Of a stretch of 64,000 nucleotides of DNA, positions 31,866-43,361 are shown piece by piece. The notes beneath the pieces were generated by a model. That model saw nothing but the letters and a program-made list of their open reading frames with translations, did not search any database and was not told the DNA's origin. Position 1 is the stretch's first letter. Each line of letters begins with the position of its first letter. The stretch covers positions 32,882,001 to 32,946,000 of the forward strand of contig NC_088934.1 of assembly GCF_038396675.1 (NCBI RefSeq), written 5' to 3'. The stretch is from Hydra vulgaris. Lineage: Eukaryota > Cnidaria > Hydrozoa > Anthoathecata > Hydridae. The position numbers were made by a program, and so were the translations under genes.

Positions 31866-32049
31866 GTTACAATGAACTGCGATCAAGTTTTAAACCTATA
31901 AGTGAAACAGGTATGTTAATAAGCGTTGACTTTTTTCATTTTTCAAAAGATGCTATGGTATTTAATTCAATTTTCAGTTTTCTACAGCAATTTTTCATTG
32001 ATATTTTACTCTGTTCTAATTATTTTTTCTTTTATAATAGGTTTTATAT

Positions 32050-32757
32050 ATGCAGTATTTTTGGATACTATGATACCAGATATACCATTCCTAATGTCTG
32101 TCAAAATCAAAAAGTCTTTATCTTCAGTGAATATCCTGGAGGAAATGATTGAGTTTAAGGATTCATTATTTTTTTATGATAAAATAAATGATGTAACAAG
32201 GTTTGATGAAAAGGAAATAATTTTAGATAATAAAGTAATGTTTTATTTGCTGTTATATTCTTTTTTAAATTTATGTATTAAGTTTTCCTAAATAAAGTAA
32301 AATGTGATCAAACTAAATATATTCCATGATTTTTTAAGTTTTTTTTTTAGCTTCTGTTAATAATGTTTTGGATGACATGTCAAAATGTGTTGTAGCATTG
32401 TTTAAGAATGATGGAACTTATGGAAATAGATCATTTAAAAAAACACATTGTTGTATAGAGTAGTTAGAGGTAAATTTTTAATAAATGTGGTATGTATGTC
32501 GTTTATAATGTTCCTTTTATATACTGTGTGAAGTTTCGCATTACTAATTTCTTATTATTATTATTTACATTTTGATTTATTTTTTTACATGCTAGTGAAA
32601 TGCATGAAAGATTTCTGTTTTTTTTTTTTTTTTAGGAACATCGGTATCACATACTGCAAAATTCGATTTGGTCGATAAGTTGATAGGCGATCGTTTGAAG
32701 AGAGCTCTTAATAGAATAGCGAAACAATTACTTTATTATGTTTTTGTATGTTTAAAT
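32050..32757 (+). other. Possible exon fragments, unassigned
   Basis: Three short stretches look like exons: about 32050-32238 (contains FLDTMIPDIPFLMSVKIKKS and DVTRFDEKEIILDNK), 32350-32463 after TTTTTTTTAG (SVNNVLDDMSKCVVALFKND, TAG stop), and 32635-32766 after TTTTAG (FDLVDKLIGDRLKRALNR, TAA stop). Their phases do not join cleanly. They may be decayed parts of an element or of a gene related to the one upstream. Confidence 0.3.
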
Positions 32758-32879
32758 TGTAAATAAACACAAAATGTTTAAACTTTTAGTTATTTATCCG
32801 GATCTAGGTTGTTAGACCTAAGTTTTCATTTGCGAAAAGGTTTTTTTTCTTTATAGCATAAGTTATTTACTTAAATAAC

Positions 32880-33177
32880 TTATATTTAAAAAAAAGGTTT
32901 TTAGGAAAACGTTAAAAACGATAAAACGTTTCATTTAGTGTTAATAAAGACCAATAAAAAACGTTTTCAAAAAAATGTCCGTTCACCGCTTCATATGGAC
33001 TTTCAAAAAACCAATAAAAAACGTTTTTGTACGACCCTTAAAAAACGTTCACAAAACGTTTTTTTAAAAAACGTCCGGTCACCGTTTCATATTGACGTTT
33101 AAAAAACCATTAAAAAACGTTTTTACGGGACCATTAAAAAACGTTCGCAAAACGTTCTTGTGCCCACTGGGAATAAT
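32880..33177. repeat. Degenerate AAAAAACGTTTTT-rich repeat block
   Basis: Many variants of AAAAAACGTTTTT, plus a repeated TTCACCGCTTCATATGGAC/GTCACCGTTTCATATTGAC segment about 90 bp apart. The right edge GTGCCCACTGGG looks like a transposon terminus, but I see no matching left end. Confidence 0.65.
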
Positions 33178-33827
33178 TTAAGGCAGGTAAAATATTATTA
33201 AAATAGTTGCTTTGAAATTTAATTTTTATTTGTAAAGATGTAGAAATAATAATAATACAAAAAAACATAGCTAAGTCTTTTTTTTTTTTTTAAAAAAAAA
33301 AGTGAATTATCTGGTGCTGCAAGTCCACTCATCATTTCAGTTAGAACAAATTTTAGACTTCGCTTTTGATATACAGCCTCATTTAAAAACGTTTTACATC
33401 AAAGTTTACATTAAGAAATCGATCGTTTAGAAAATATTTTTTTAATTACGTGACCTAGTTTTTGGGCCTGTTTATATAGAAAGCGGGCTGGCTCGTTTGC
33501 CGAGATATCGACGTCATCAATATTTTAACTTAATTTCATTTTGCGTTTATATGAATAAACGAGCTAGCCCGGATTGCGATATCTCACTGTTTTTTGCCGA
33601 GATCTCGGCAAACGGGCTGGTTAATTTCTTATTTAAATTTGTACGCATGCGTACAAATTCATACATTTTTTAAATTTTAAAGCTTCCGCGTAAAATAATA
33701 AATTTAATAATAAAACTGGCAATTTCCGTGTACTTAAAATTTTAGTTGTTTTGCTTTTATAATTTACAATTAGTTTTCGATTTTATTAGTTGCAGTTTTA
33801 TTTATATTCCTGCAACTCTCACTCAAA

Positions 33828-34600
33828 ATGGCTGATTTTATTGATAAAATAAAAAGAAAAAACTTCAAATGGGATCATAATATGGTAGAGAACCTTATAA
33901 ACTGTGCTATCAGCTATAAAGCAAGGATGCTTTATAAAAACCTTGACTTTGATACCGATAAAGTTGGTTTATATGGAGAAGTTTGCTTACCTATGGCAGA
34001 GATCTATAATAAAAATGAAGAGTTGTATTTTGGGCCTGTTGCCATCGATACTTTAAATGAAAAGGACTCAAAGAAGTAATAAACGAGGAATTAAACGAAT
34101 TCAAGAAAAATTGAAGGAAATTCGACAAAAGTTTTCGAAAGCAGTTGTGTGTGGAAGTCGAAGTGGAAGAGGTAAAATTTTATTTGAGTTTTACGACCAG
34201 CTCATCTCCTTGTGGGGTAGTTAAGCCAATATTGAACCACTTATATTTGGTGTTAAAGGGGATAATTTTATTGAAACCGAAGAAAGTCATTTTGCAATTG
34301 ATCAAGACTTATAAGAAGGGGTAGAGTTAGTCAACAACAGTGATACTGCAGATAGTATTAATAACTCTTAAAAAAGAAAAAACCACAACTATATATACCA
34401 CAAAACATAACTATGTATACCACATAACTATGTATACCACAACTCATTGACAACAAAAGAAATCACTTGGAACGAAATTTAAGCGCAGCCCAACGCAACC
34501 AACAACTGCTTAAAGAAGCTTGAGACGATACTCAATTGAGAAAAGAAATGGCAGAAGGAATGCGAGAATCGACAAAGTGCTTCACAGAAAGTATTAACAC
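33828..34600 (+). pseudogene. Harbinger-associated Myb/SANT-like protein, broken
   Basis: The first 83 codons (MADFIDKIKRKNFKWDHNMV, then ENLINCAISYKARMLYKNLD) match the trihelix Myb-like DNA-binding region of PIF/Harbinger accessory proteins. After a double stop at 34077-34082, other frames continue with QEKLKEIRQKFSKAVVCGSR and ILFEFYDQLISLWGS, and near 34450-34600 with a helical NHLERNLSAAQRNQQLLKEA. At least two frameshifts and several stops are present, so it is inactive. Confidence 0.7.
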
Positions 34601-34631
34601 TGTATGTATGTATGTGTGTTTGTGTGTATGT

Positions 34632-34976
34632 TTAATTTATCAAGTCTGTAAGAGTTCTTCGTATAACTAATCCTTCAGCTTCATTTATAGAATATATTGG
34701 GTTTAGTACATTTTTGTATTCTTTTTCGTTTTTTTTAATGAGTAAATCTGTTTGTGATTCAGGTAGGTCATCGTCAATATAAGAATTTGTTTTTTCATAT
34801 ATGCTATGCAATACAAAACAAGCATAAATAACAGTAGGAACAGCTTCTAATTTAAGGCCAACCTTTCTTGTTAAAATACCCCATCTACCTTTAAGGCGAC
34901 CAAAAGATAGAGCTCTAGAGTTAGGCGATAAAGGGTGAGGAGATAAATAAGGGCTTAACTCTGAAACCAAATTCAT
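34632..34976 (-). pseudogene. Harbinger transposase (DDE_Tnp_4) C-terminal fragment
   Basis: About 114 codons remain: SPNSRALSFGRLKGRWGILT, then LEAVPTVIYACFVLHSIYEK. The FGRLKGRW and 'acFvLHN'-like segments are typical of the C-terminus of DDE_Tnp_4 transposases. The catalytic Glu that normally precedes FGRLK is not present. The N-terminal two thirds, with the two catalytic Asp, are missing upstream on the minus strand. Confidence 0.8.
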
Positions 34977-35942
34977 GAAAAGAAACCGTGAAAGCCTAAA
35001 ATTTGTTTTCCATTTGTTTTCGTAAAAGAATAATATTTAAAAAGTTATCAAATTTAAATTTGTGAAGCTTGTATAATATTATTAGGCTTTTAAGAAGCAT
35101 TATTTGTGTTATAACACTAGTTAAACATATTTTTAAAATGCAATGTGTTTTTTTGTCGATAGCCGCCATCTTTAAAGTTATTATTTTACCGATAAAGAGG
35201 CTAGTCCTGCTAAACTCGATATAAGGCTAACCTCGATAAAAGTAACGTAATAACCTCGATATAAGGCTAAACCTCGATAAAAGGCTAACCTCGATATAAC
35301 TTTTAATTTTTTTTGGCAAAAATTCATATAAACGCAATTTTAAAACGCACTCGTATTTTATGATTTTCATATAAGAAATAGTATTTTATATTAAAAGCAC
35401 AGTAAAGGAAAAAAAAAGTTAAATTTTTTTTTTTGGTCAAAATTTCTCCACAGCTTTTTAATATCAGATGATTACACTCACCCTGCCAAAATCAAATAAT
35501 TTAACAAACTATTGAAGCTTTTGTAAGAAAACTGGTTTAAGGCCTAAAAATAAGCCCCAAAAAGGCTTAGAACCTAGACCTTATTTTTAGAACCAGTTAA
35601 CTAACATAAATTCTTTTGGTAAGGTGAATGTGCATATATATATATAATAAACAAATCCTTAAAATTTTAACACTATCAGACAAACCAATCTCAAGATATT
35701 TATCGCAGCGTGCAAAAAACTCATATATTGAGAAAAACAATAATAAAGATTTTTAATAAAGAAAAAAATTTTGATATATAAAAAGTTCAAAAGTTTATTG
35801 AAAAACAAAACGACTTGAGCATTATTGAAAACACAGAAAAAAGAAAATGTGAAAACTCTAATATTTGAAAAACATTTAACCAAAATAGAATTATTCAATC
35901 AATGAAAACAAGCTTGAATATAAAAAGATAATATACAATAAC

Positions 35943-36015
35943 TCCTTGTGCAGGGGCCATGCTATTCTTCTCTGTATCGTTCCACTTTTAATATATGTGT
36001 TGCCGAAGCAAATAC
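35943..36015 (-). pseudogene. U6 snRNA pseudogene, 3' truncated
   Basis: The minus strand reads TGCTTCGGCAACACATATAT, then AACGATACAGAGAAGAATAG and CATGGCCCCTGCACAAGGA, matching roughly the first 70 nt of spliceosomal U6 with scattered changes. The ACAGAGA box is intact. The match stops after CAAGGA, so the U2-pairing 3' part and Pol III terminator are absent. It is probably a retrotransposed copy. Confidence 0.88.
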
Positions 36016-36139
36016 TACATTACAAAATACAATAACTGCCATAAATATAAATTAAATTTGAAAAATAACAAAAAACTAATATCTAAAAAACTCCTGCTTC
36101 ATAAGATGCACCTTTACATTCATTTACTATATCTGTAAA

Positions 36140-37660
36140 ACCTTATCGTTGTGCACGAAGCAGCTTTCTTCTTTGTTTTATTGAGTCAATTACCTTCTTC
36201 TCCATTAGCTTTATTTTTTCTTGGTCTATTTTGGTACAGTAATGAGTAGCAAATGTACCTGGTGTAACATTTAAATATTCAATTATGTTCAATATACCAG
36301 AAATACCATCATTAAATGAAATTACTGCTGATGCAACAATTATTTCTAAAGTGGAATGACAAATAAAGATCTCTTTAGGAAAACGCTTCCAAATGATAAC
36401 ATTAATGGATTCATTTGAGTTTTGCCATGTAAACATCTAGTAAGAAGCTTATCATCACTAAGGTCAAGAAAAATGGGTTTAATTTTATCCCTAATAATAA
36501 TTGGTATTTCAGGTTTTTCCTTGCAAGTTTTTGTGTTATTAATTTTATCACACTGATATTTACACCAAGAGACATTAGTTTGGAGGACACATAAAGTGTC
36601 GTAATTCTAAACTTAAAGCATCTGAGCAGTGAAACAAAACAGCACTAATTGTTTTTTTTATTTGGTAAACTGTTGAACCAGTAATTTTCCGCACTGCAAT
36701 ACCATAATAATTTTGAAGTTCATTAATCAACTTATCAGTCAATGGACCTTTACTTCCTAATGATTTGCCATCTGCCAACATGGTCTTGTCGGTGGATTTG
36801 AGTTTACGTAGTCTATTACCAACTCGTTTTTGCACATGTGCTACACATTCTAATTTTTCAACAATAAAACCTGGGAAGGGATCACTTTTTAAAACCTCAG
36901 TATGTGCTTTGGAATCCCCGTTTCCATTGTAATAAGTATATCAAAGTCCCCTTTTATCTATAGATTTATAGTGAAGAATGACGCCTTTTTTGCCAAGTTC
37001 CATCACAGGAAACAAAAACATCAGCTACTACATTAATATCAAAATCATTTGGTTGGATGTCGTTGTTAAGATATCGAAATTCATTTGCTGCATTTTTCAT
37101 TTTCACATCAGCTACACTTTGGTATGATATGAATTTTATCTTTAATATCATTAAATGCTTTTATATTCATTGGAGGAGGTTAGTTCATTAGACCAAAAAA
37201 ATTTTCCAAACCAAAATGACCTTTTCCTATCTCTCTCATGACAACAACAGATCTATAATTTATTTCAAATGGTGACATTCCTGGACCTTGCTTTTCAATC
37301 TCTTTGCTAGAATAAAAAGACTGTTTCCAATCGCACGAAGATGTTATACAAGAAATATTCAAAAACACAGCCAAGTCTTTTCTTTTTTGATAAATCATTA
37401 AGATTTCAATTAAATTATTAAGGAATTGAGGACGATGTCCAATCAAAGTAACAATTGATTTTAAAATGTCTGTGTCAATAAGTATAAAGCGTGAAGGCAA
37501 TTTATTTAAATCATTAATTTTTGCATTACTATTTTTCCTGCTATGTGATAACTCTTTTGAAGATGTTGATGTCAAGATTTTTGATTGAGTTGAGTTAATG
37601 ATTTCCGATTGAGAAGTTAAATTAATGCTGACTTTTGATGCTGAGGAAAATCGATTTCCT
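36140..37660 (-). pseudogene. Mutator-like transposase, copy a
   Basis: Minus-strand blocks in order: 37575-37180 (SSRFILIDTDILKSIVTLIG, SCDWKQSFYSSKE, FEINYRSVVVMREIGKGHFG), 37150-36966 (KMKNAANEFRYLN, VSCDGTWQKR), 36960-36840 (GNGDSKAHTEVLKSDPFPGF), 36835-36575 (QKRVGNRLRKL, LINELQNYYGIAVRKITGST) and 36436-36143 (QNSNESINVIIWKRFPKEIF). This order matches the widespread animal Mutator-type transposase domain; the Asp of CDGTW and GDSK are plausible catalytic residues. Frames change between blocks, so it is dead. Copies b and c lie 5-10 kb downstream on the plus strand. Confidence 0.82.
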
Positions 37661-37796
37661 CTAAAGTATTATTTTTTTTGAAAGTCCTGTTACCACCTGC
37701 TTCGCTTCTTAATTTTGAATATTTTGGGGAAAAAAAATTTATTTTTTCCCATAATAAAAATAACCGCGAGGCAAAGGGCCATCCATCAAGTACGTA

Positions 37797-37914
37797 CGTA
37801 GACGATAATTCGTCTGACTATCTTTCCCGTGAACTTTGGGAAGTCACTTCCCGACTGTGACTTCTCAAAGTTCACGGGAAAAAAAAAGTCAGACGAAACA
37901 TCATCTAGTACGTA
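37797..37914. repeat. Imperfect long fold-back in the left end of the 4.1-kb element
   Basis: CGTCTGACTATCTTTCCCGT...GAACTTTG on the left pairs with CAAAGTTCACGGG...AGTCAGACG on the right around an inner GGAAGTCACTTCCC palindrome, flanked by CGTACGTAG/CGTACGCAG. Small mismatches show it is older than the perfect fold-backs. Confidence 0.7.
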
Positions 37915-38048
37915 CGCAGTAAAAGTACTGATTTTGAACCCCCTCCCCCCTTGTATGCACTTGTACGCTTTCGACAACCCCCCGCCCTCCCCTGCGTACG
38001 TACGCATTATTTATTCCAAAATAAACCCACTCCTTCCTGAATGCATAA

Positions 38049-38238
38049 CTTTTTTTTTCAGTTATTTAGGTGTTCTAAGAAGTCCTAATGTCTTATCACA
38101 GAGCACCGCCACAAGAAGAATATAATTTATTAAGTTGACTCTCAGTGTCTAACTTCACCGATAACGTTTATTTACTTTGAGCGTGGATCGAACCTTTGGG
38201 TTACGAGTTCAATTCTCTAACCACTGCGCCACGGCTGC
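38049..38238 (-). repeat. tRNA-derived SINE, family A, diverged copy
   Basis: Inverted tRNA-like head AACCACTGCGCCACGGCTGC at the right, TAGGTGTTCTAAGAAGTCCT at the left and poly-T at 38049-38058. Its middle is diverged and partly deleted. It was inserted into the 4.1-kb element. Confidence 0.75.
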
Positions 38239-38567
38239 TATAAAACATTAAAAACCAAAAAATATCTAGTTATTTCGACATTTCTCTGTACTTAATTAAA
38301 AACCGGAAAGTTAATAATAAAAATAAAGAATAATATTATAAAAAAGGATTCTTGCGAGTATGTTATATTTTATATTTCCACATATGGTGACTTAAATAAG
38401 TCAAACATATTATCAAATACAGGCATGAACATAACTTCCACACTTTTATCGACAACCTCCTCACTGACATCTTCACTTTTATTAATATATTCACTTTCAC
38501 TTACTCTCCCCTTACTCTCCAATTCAATCGTTTTTTTTTTGTTTTTTATGTGCTTTTTTATGCCGTT

Positions 38568-40215
38568 TCATTGCAGCCTCACTTGGCCAGTATTTATTAC
38601 AGTTAACGCAAACTCCGTTTGATAGCTTTTCTTTGATCGATGGGCAATCAGATCAAATGGTATTATTTTGTATTTTAATCCTTCTGTAGATATATCATGT
38701 AGCAAAAGGCGATGTGTCAGTGTTGCAAATGTTGATTGGTTTGATACGTTTTTAAAATATGTAGACGGCTCTATTGCTTTACAACCATTCTCGCAGTATT
38801 TGTAAATGGCTGGAAATGGAATGAAACGTTGGGGGAGGTTTTTCATCCAGTTTGTTTGAAATGGTGTGCAGCATGACTTGTCTTGGCATTTTACGATTTG
38901 AAGGCTACATTGCGATTGCTGACAATGTTTTTCTACCCAAACAGGATCAGGAGTAGGTGGTTCATATGCTTTTCCAACTGGTACAGTCTGACAATGAACA
39001 GGATACCCATCAATGACTGTTTTCTCCCAAACTTGGGCTAAAACGGTAGCTGCTTTTTAAAAGTTCTCTAGCTCCAATTTTTGGTCGATTGTTTTTCCTG
39101 AAGAATCAAGGTGGTTGACAAAATAATCATGAGGAAGAATTATTCCAGCCAAATTATAAGAAAGAGGTGCCATTCTTCTTTCGACGGGGTTAAAGGCTGA
39201 AAGCCCAGCTGCATTTACACCATGAAGAAGGGCATCTAAATCAAGCAAGCGGATGAGATCAACAACAGTTGCTAAGGTTTTAGGGAAGCGCGGTGCCTCA
39301 TCCTGAGCTCCATCAGTCTCCAATAACATAATTGGTCTACGTTCAACCAACTTGGTTTTAAAAAGCTCTCTAACATCAAAGGCATGTGTAAAAGCATTTG
39401 ATGTATCGTGTTTCCCACTTCTTATGCGTATGAAAGTGTCCCCACTGTAAGATAAATTTCCAGTTTTGTTAACTTCGCATATGCCATACACTGATGGGAT
39501 CAATTTGTGCTGTGGGCCAACGACAAAGTCGTGATCCATGAGTTTGACCTTGTATTCCATATGCATCAGCAACGGCGCCTGAAGACTTGTTGCAGCAAGA
39601 CCCAATGGAACCCTGGCTTTATCATCGTTGGAAATGAAAAGCACAGCTTTTGGTCCAAATAATTTGCAAACTTCAAACATGTCGTCAATAAATGACTTTG
39701 CAAACATTCTATCGTTGTTTTTTTTTCGCATTGAGTTTTCTGGACGTAATAGCTTCACTGGAACCGTGTTGACATGTTTTTTTCCTTCAGAAGTGTTTCC
39801 ACGTCGTGGTAAAAGACGAAGGTATAAACCACTCCGACTCAAGGTAAAGCCTATTTTTTTCAACTCTGTCTAAAGGTCATCCAAAGTGGAGACGCTACGA
39901 AGGCAGTTTGTTCTTCGACGTTCGTCAGCTGCCGATGAGTTCTGCACAATTTTTATAATTGTTGATAAAAGCTCTGGTTGATCAACTTCAAGACGAGGTT
40001 GTTCAGGATGGTTTCAAGGCACTTGACGCTTCAGGGTTGTTCTGACACACAGTTTCGATACTCTCTTTAAGTTTTTGTCTTCGTTTTCTTTGACGAGCCG
40101 ATTTACGAATCAATCTGAAAACAAAATTTCTGAAAATCTTTGATTTCATTATAAAAACTTCTATACTTAAGATTTTGCGAACTTTGGCTGATGTTGCAAA
40201 AGAAAAATTACGCAA
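38568..40215 (-). pseudogene. DDE transposase of the GGGCCATC element, nonsense mutated
   Basis: On the minus strand from 40215: a basic region (KSARQRKRRQKLKE); EQPRLEVDQPELLS with SSAADERRR; a TAG; then the long block 39863-39057. That block contains AVLFISNDDKARVPLGLAAT, LLETDGAQDEAPRFPKTLA and LSAFNPVERRMAPLSYNLAG. Asp of NDDK, Asp of TDGAQDE and Glu of NPVERRM are the apparent catalytic triad. After a TAA at 39057 the same frame continues KAATVLAQVWEKTV and a Cys-rich part (CQQSQC, CQDKSCC, YCENGC) to 38568. A frameshift lies near 40003. Few lesions are visible, so the insertion is fairly young. Confidence 0.8.
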
Positions 40216-42355
40216 ATTCTCATTTCAAACTAGAAATTATTATTGACAAAAAGATTATGAAAATTTCTGTCTGAAAAATTTTTTTTTGGCCAAGACGGTT
40301 TTCTATACACACAATTAAGCGCTGTTTAATATATCTCTTGATATTTACTAGAAACCTGATAGTTAGACATTATAAAACGAAATGTTTAATAAAGAAACTA
40401 TATACAATTAAATTATCTTACCTGTCCAATTTTGTATTTTCTTTTCTTATGCTTTCTTTCACAGTGTTTATTTGTTCCTTTGATACGGTAGACAAACCAT
40501 CGTCGCGTACGATTATCAAGGATGAACGTTGCGATTCAAGATCTGAGATTTTCGTTCGGCTCCTAATTTGTGCCGGGTTTTCTCTTTTCTTGTTCTTGGA
40601 TGTTAAATCTAAATTAAAAAATACTGAAAAATGATTATAAATTCTTGGCACTAATCGATTTATTTTGGATATAGAAAATAGATCTAGTGGCTAATGATAA
40701 ATAAGTTTTTGTGACTGCTCTATAGTCGTACGATATAGTTTGATTTATAATTTGGTTGAACTCAATGTATAGAAAATGTTTTAAAATATTACAGAAATTA
40801 GCTTACCAAGTTCAATGCTTGCAGACTCCATCGTAGTTGCATTTAGAGAACTTGGCGTTTCATTTGATGAAGACGGCATTGGATGAATATCTTTTTTTTT
40901 TTGCTAGGTGATGAAAAGGCATTTCCCCAGAATGACAGAATTGATCCTTTCGATTTTGTTGCTTTCACTTTTAACTCGTTTATTTTTTTTCATACAAGGA
41001 TTGATCATTTTTTACTACATTCCACAACTCCTGTGCGTACTGATATTGCTTTTGTTTTTCAAGCGTCGAATAGGCTTTTTTATACAACTCAATGAATTGA
41101 AGATATTTTTTCTCATTCTCTACAAATCCGTGCGGCATCTTGGTAATAATAAATATATATTTTTTTCTTTCTAATTTTGTGATTTCAGTTTTCGAATAAA
41201 ATGAAAAAGTTTTTATTGTTATCGTTTTGCTGAACTCAAACTAATTGCTCTTGCTTGCATAATAAAAAGTATTGGTTTCTATCTGCATTAAAATAACTAT
41301 TTTTACAATTATAGTCATCGTTTTTTTAAGAGAAAAATATTTTTGCCTTAAAACCCTTTTTTAAATTCTTAAAATTCATTTAAAAGGGGGGCTTTAAATT
41401 TATTTAATGAACTAAAAACTCCAATCTTAAAAGCAATTTTATCATAATATAAGCTTATTTTTTATTATATTTAAAAATAAAAATATTAAATTCATTTAAG
41501 AGAAATGAACCACGTTGCGTAATTAAAAATAAAATGCTTTTATTTAACCTCTTTTTGCTTCTCATCTCGTTTCCAATCAAATTACATTGCAAAAAATAAA
41601 AAACATTATTTGGAACAATTATCTCTCGATTTCTTTTTTCTCTTATTATTTATAAAGAGATATAAAAAAGAGTTGTGACCGAATTTAGAAAAAGAAAATA
41701 TAATACTGATTTTTTATAGGAGAGATAGTCAAACCGCGTACGTACTCACTGTCTTTAACACCCCACCCCCACCCCTTGTACGCATTCGTACGCTTTTTGG
41801 TAAACCCCCCTCCCCCCATACCTGCGTACGTACTTTATAGATGGCCCCTAAATAAAGTATAACACGAAGCTAATAGTTTTTCTATAAGTAATATATGTAA
41901 ACATAGTAATTGTACTTAAAAATCATGGCTTATTTAGAAAAATAAACGCGAAACAGTTACTGGCACCAGTTTCAAAAACTAAAAGTAAACGGTGCAACAC
42001 TCTAAAACACCTATTTTCTAAAATAAACAACCCGTTGCTTAGGCCGTTGCTAAGAAAATTATTTAACTTCACTGTGAAACTTGCTATTTTAGAGCATTTT
42101 AAAATAATGATCTATATATATTTGGAATGTAGAATGTTTGGGCTTCAAGATTTTTTTGATTTTTTTTTAGTATAGGACCACCTTAATGTATTATTTTTCT
42201 CTTTTTTCATTGTAGTTAAGCTTTGTTTTAGTTAACCTAATTGGTTTTTATGTGTTACTTTTTTCTACTTTTGTTAATTTACAATTTTAAAAAATGGAGC
42301 TTAATTATACCTTTTTTTTATACATTTTTTCTTTTTCTTTATAGTTGTAATAATA

Positions 42356-43090
42356 ATGAATAATAAAAAAAAGAGTAGAGATATGTTACAGAGAATGTCT
42401 GGCCATTCAAAGGTATTTTCTAAACGGACATTCAAAGGTAACCAACACAAAAAAAACAAACAAGAAGAGAGAATTCTCAAAAGAAAGAATCAGCTGAGAT
42501 TCTTTCTTCTAAACCACCTATTTCTTCTTCTGGAAAGAAAGTAAATCTATCATATTTATCATCAGGTACAACGTCATTCTCTAAAATCATTGATGAAGTT
42601 AGGCCAATAAACTTTGCATCATCTTCATTCACTGATGACGCCAGTTACCCTGTGTAAATATTTCAAACTCAACTGTATATTATCCATTTTTTCCACTTAT
42701 TTCTACTGATATTTTTATGCAAATTATTAATTTAGTTGCAACGTGCCCTGATTGTGACAAAAAGACTATTTGTCTAACACTTGACGTCTTGAGAAAGAAG
42801 GCTTGTCTATACCATTATTGTTACAATGTTCAAATCGTAGTTAGTGTACAATCTTTTATTCAAGTAAAGAATGTGAACGCAAAAGCAGTCGTGTTAGACC
42901 TCCGTTTGAGGTTAATGTACGTTCTGTTATTGCTATGAAGAAATTGGAAAAGGTCATACCGGTTTAGAAAAACTCTGAGGATATTTGAACATGCCACCTC
43001 CAATGAATGTAACAGAATTTAATGAATTACAGAAAAATATATGTAACTCGTATTTTGATGTCCATAAATACGTAACACAAACTTTGACAA
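42356..43090 (+). pseudogene. Mutator-like transposase, N-terminal part (copy b)
   Basis: Plus-strand remains in several frames: a basic start (MNNKKKSRDMLQRMSGHSKV), LVATCPDCDKK with a Cys pair, PFEVNVRSVIAMKKLEKV, and MPPPMNVTEFNELQKNICNS. These match copy a in order. The 3' part (44450-45134) probably belongs to the same element but is separated by a MITE and about 1 kb of unexplained DNA. Confidence 0.7.
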
Positions 43091-43113
43091 TAAACAAAAT
43101 AAAAAAAGATTAA

Positions 43114-43357
43114 AAGTTCCCCCTCGCAGAGTCTTAATTTAAATTAAAAAATCAAAATATTTCATTAAGTTTAATCAAAATCGCCGCGTAAATGAGCTTA
43201 GTATCTCCTACTTCTATTTTTTAAATATATTTTGCGTTGCGTAATTTAAAAAATATAAGTAGAAGATCATTTTGCACTTTTTGCGGCGGTTTTTGCAATT
43301 GGACTTAAAGCGTTGTTTATATACTTGGTTTATTTAAAGACTCTGCGAGGAAAAACT
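43114..43357. mobile_element. TTAA-flanked MITE inserted in Mutator-like copy b
   Basis: Left AAGTTCCCCCTCGCAGAGTC and right (inverted) AAGTTTTTCCTCGCAGAGTC are matching ends; TTAA flanks both sides (43110-43113 and 43358-43361). The 244-bp body is non-coding. The TTAA target suggests a piggyBac-type or other TTAA-specific transposase. Confidence 0.85.
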
Positions 43358-43361
43358 TTAA

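Larger units (their letters stand above)
33470..35310. mobile_element. Degenerate PIF/Harbinger-type element
   Basis: A plus-strand Myb/SANT-like accessory gene (33828 on) and a minus-strand transposase 3' end (34632-34976) converge, the usual two-gene PIF/Harbinger layout. Outer parts carry related motifs: GCGGGCTGGCTCGTTTGCCG and GAGATCTCGGCAAACGGGCT on the left, and repeated CCTCGATATAAGGCTAA on the right (35210-35300). Exact termini and target duplication could not be fixed, so borders are approximate. Confidence 0.6.
37769..41849 (-). mobile_element. 4.1-kb DNA transposon with GGGCCATC...GTACGTACG ends
   Basis: The left end GGGCCATCCATCAAGTACGT and inverted right end GGGGCCATCTATAAAGTACG match closely. 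Subterminal C-rich tracts with GTACGCA/GTACGCTTT motifs occur inside both ends (37905-38005 and 41740-41830). Inside is a minus-strand transposase gene, plus one SINE. The target duplication is not resolved. Recalled similarity suggests a widespread animal family; I do not assign the superfamily. Confidence 0.8.

Noticed and set aside
31691-32152. 153-codon plus-strand frame
   Set aside because: Its first half translates a SINE and the adjoining fold-back; the rest has no support as a single exon.
40338-41174. Several hydrophobic plus-strand frames
   Set aside because: They overlap the minus-strand basic region and 5' part of the 4.1-kb transposon and show only T-rich composition.
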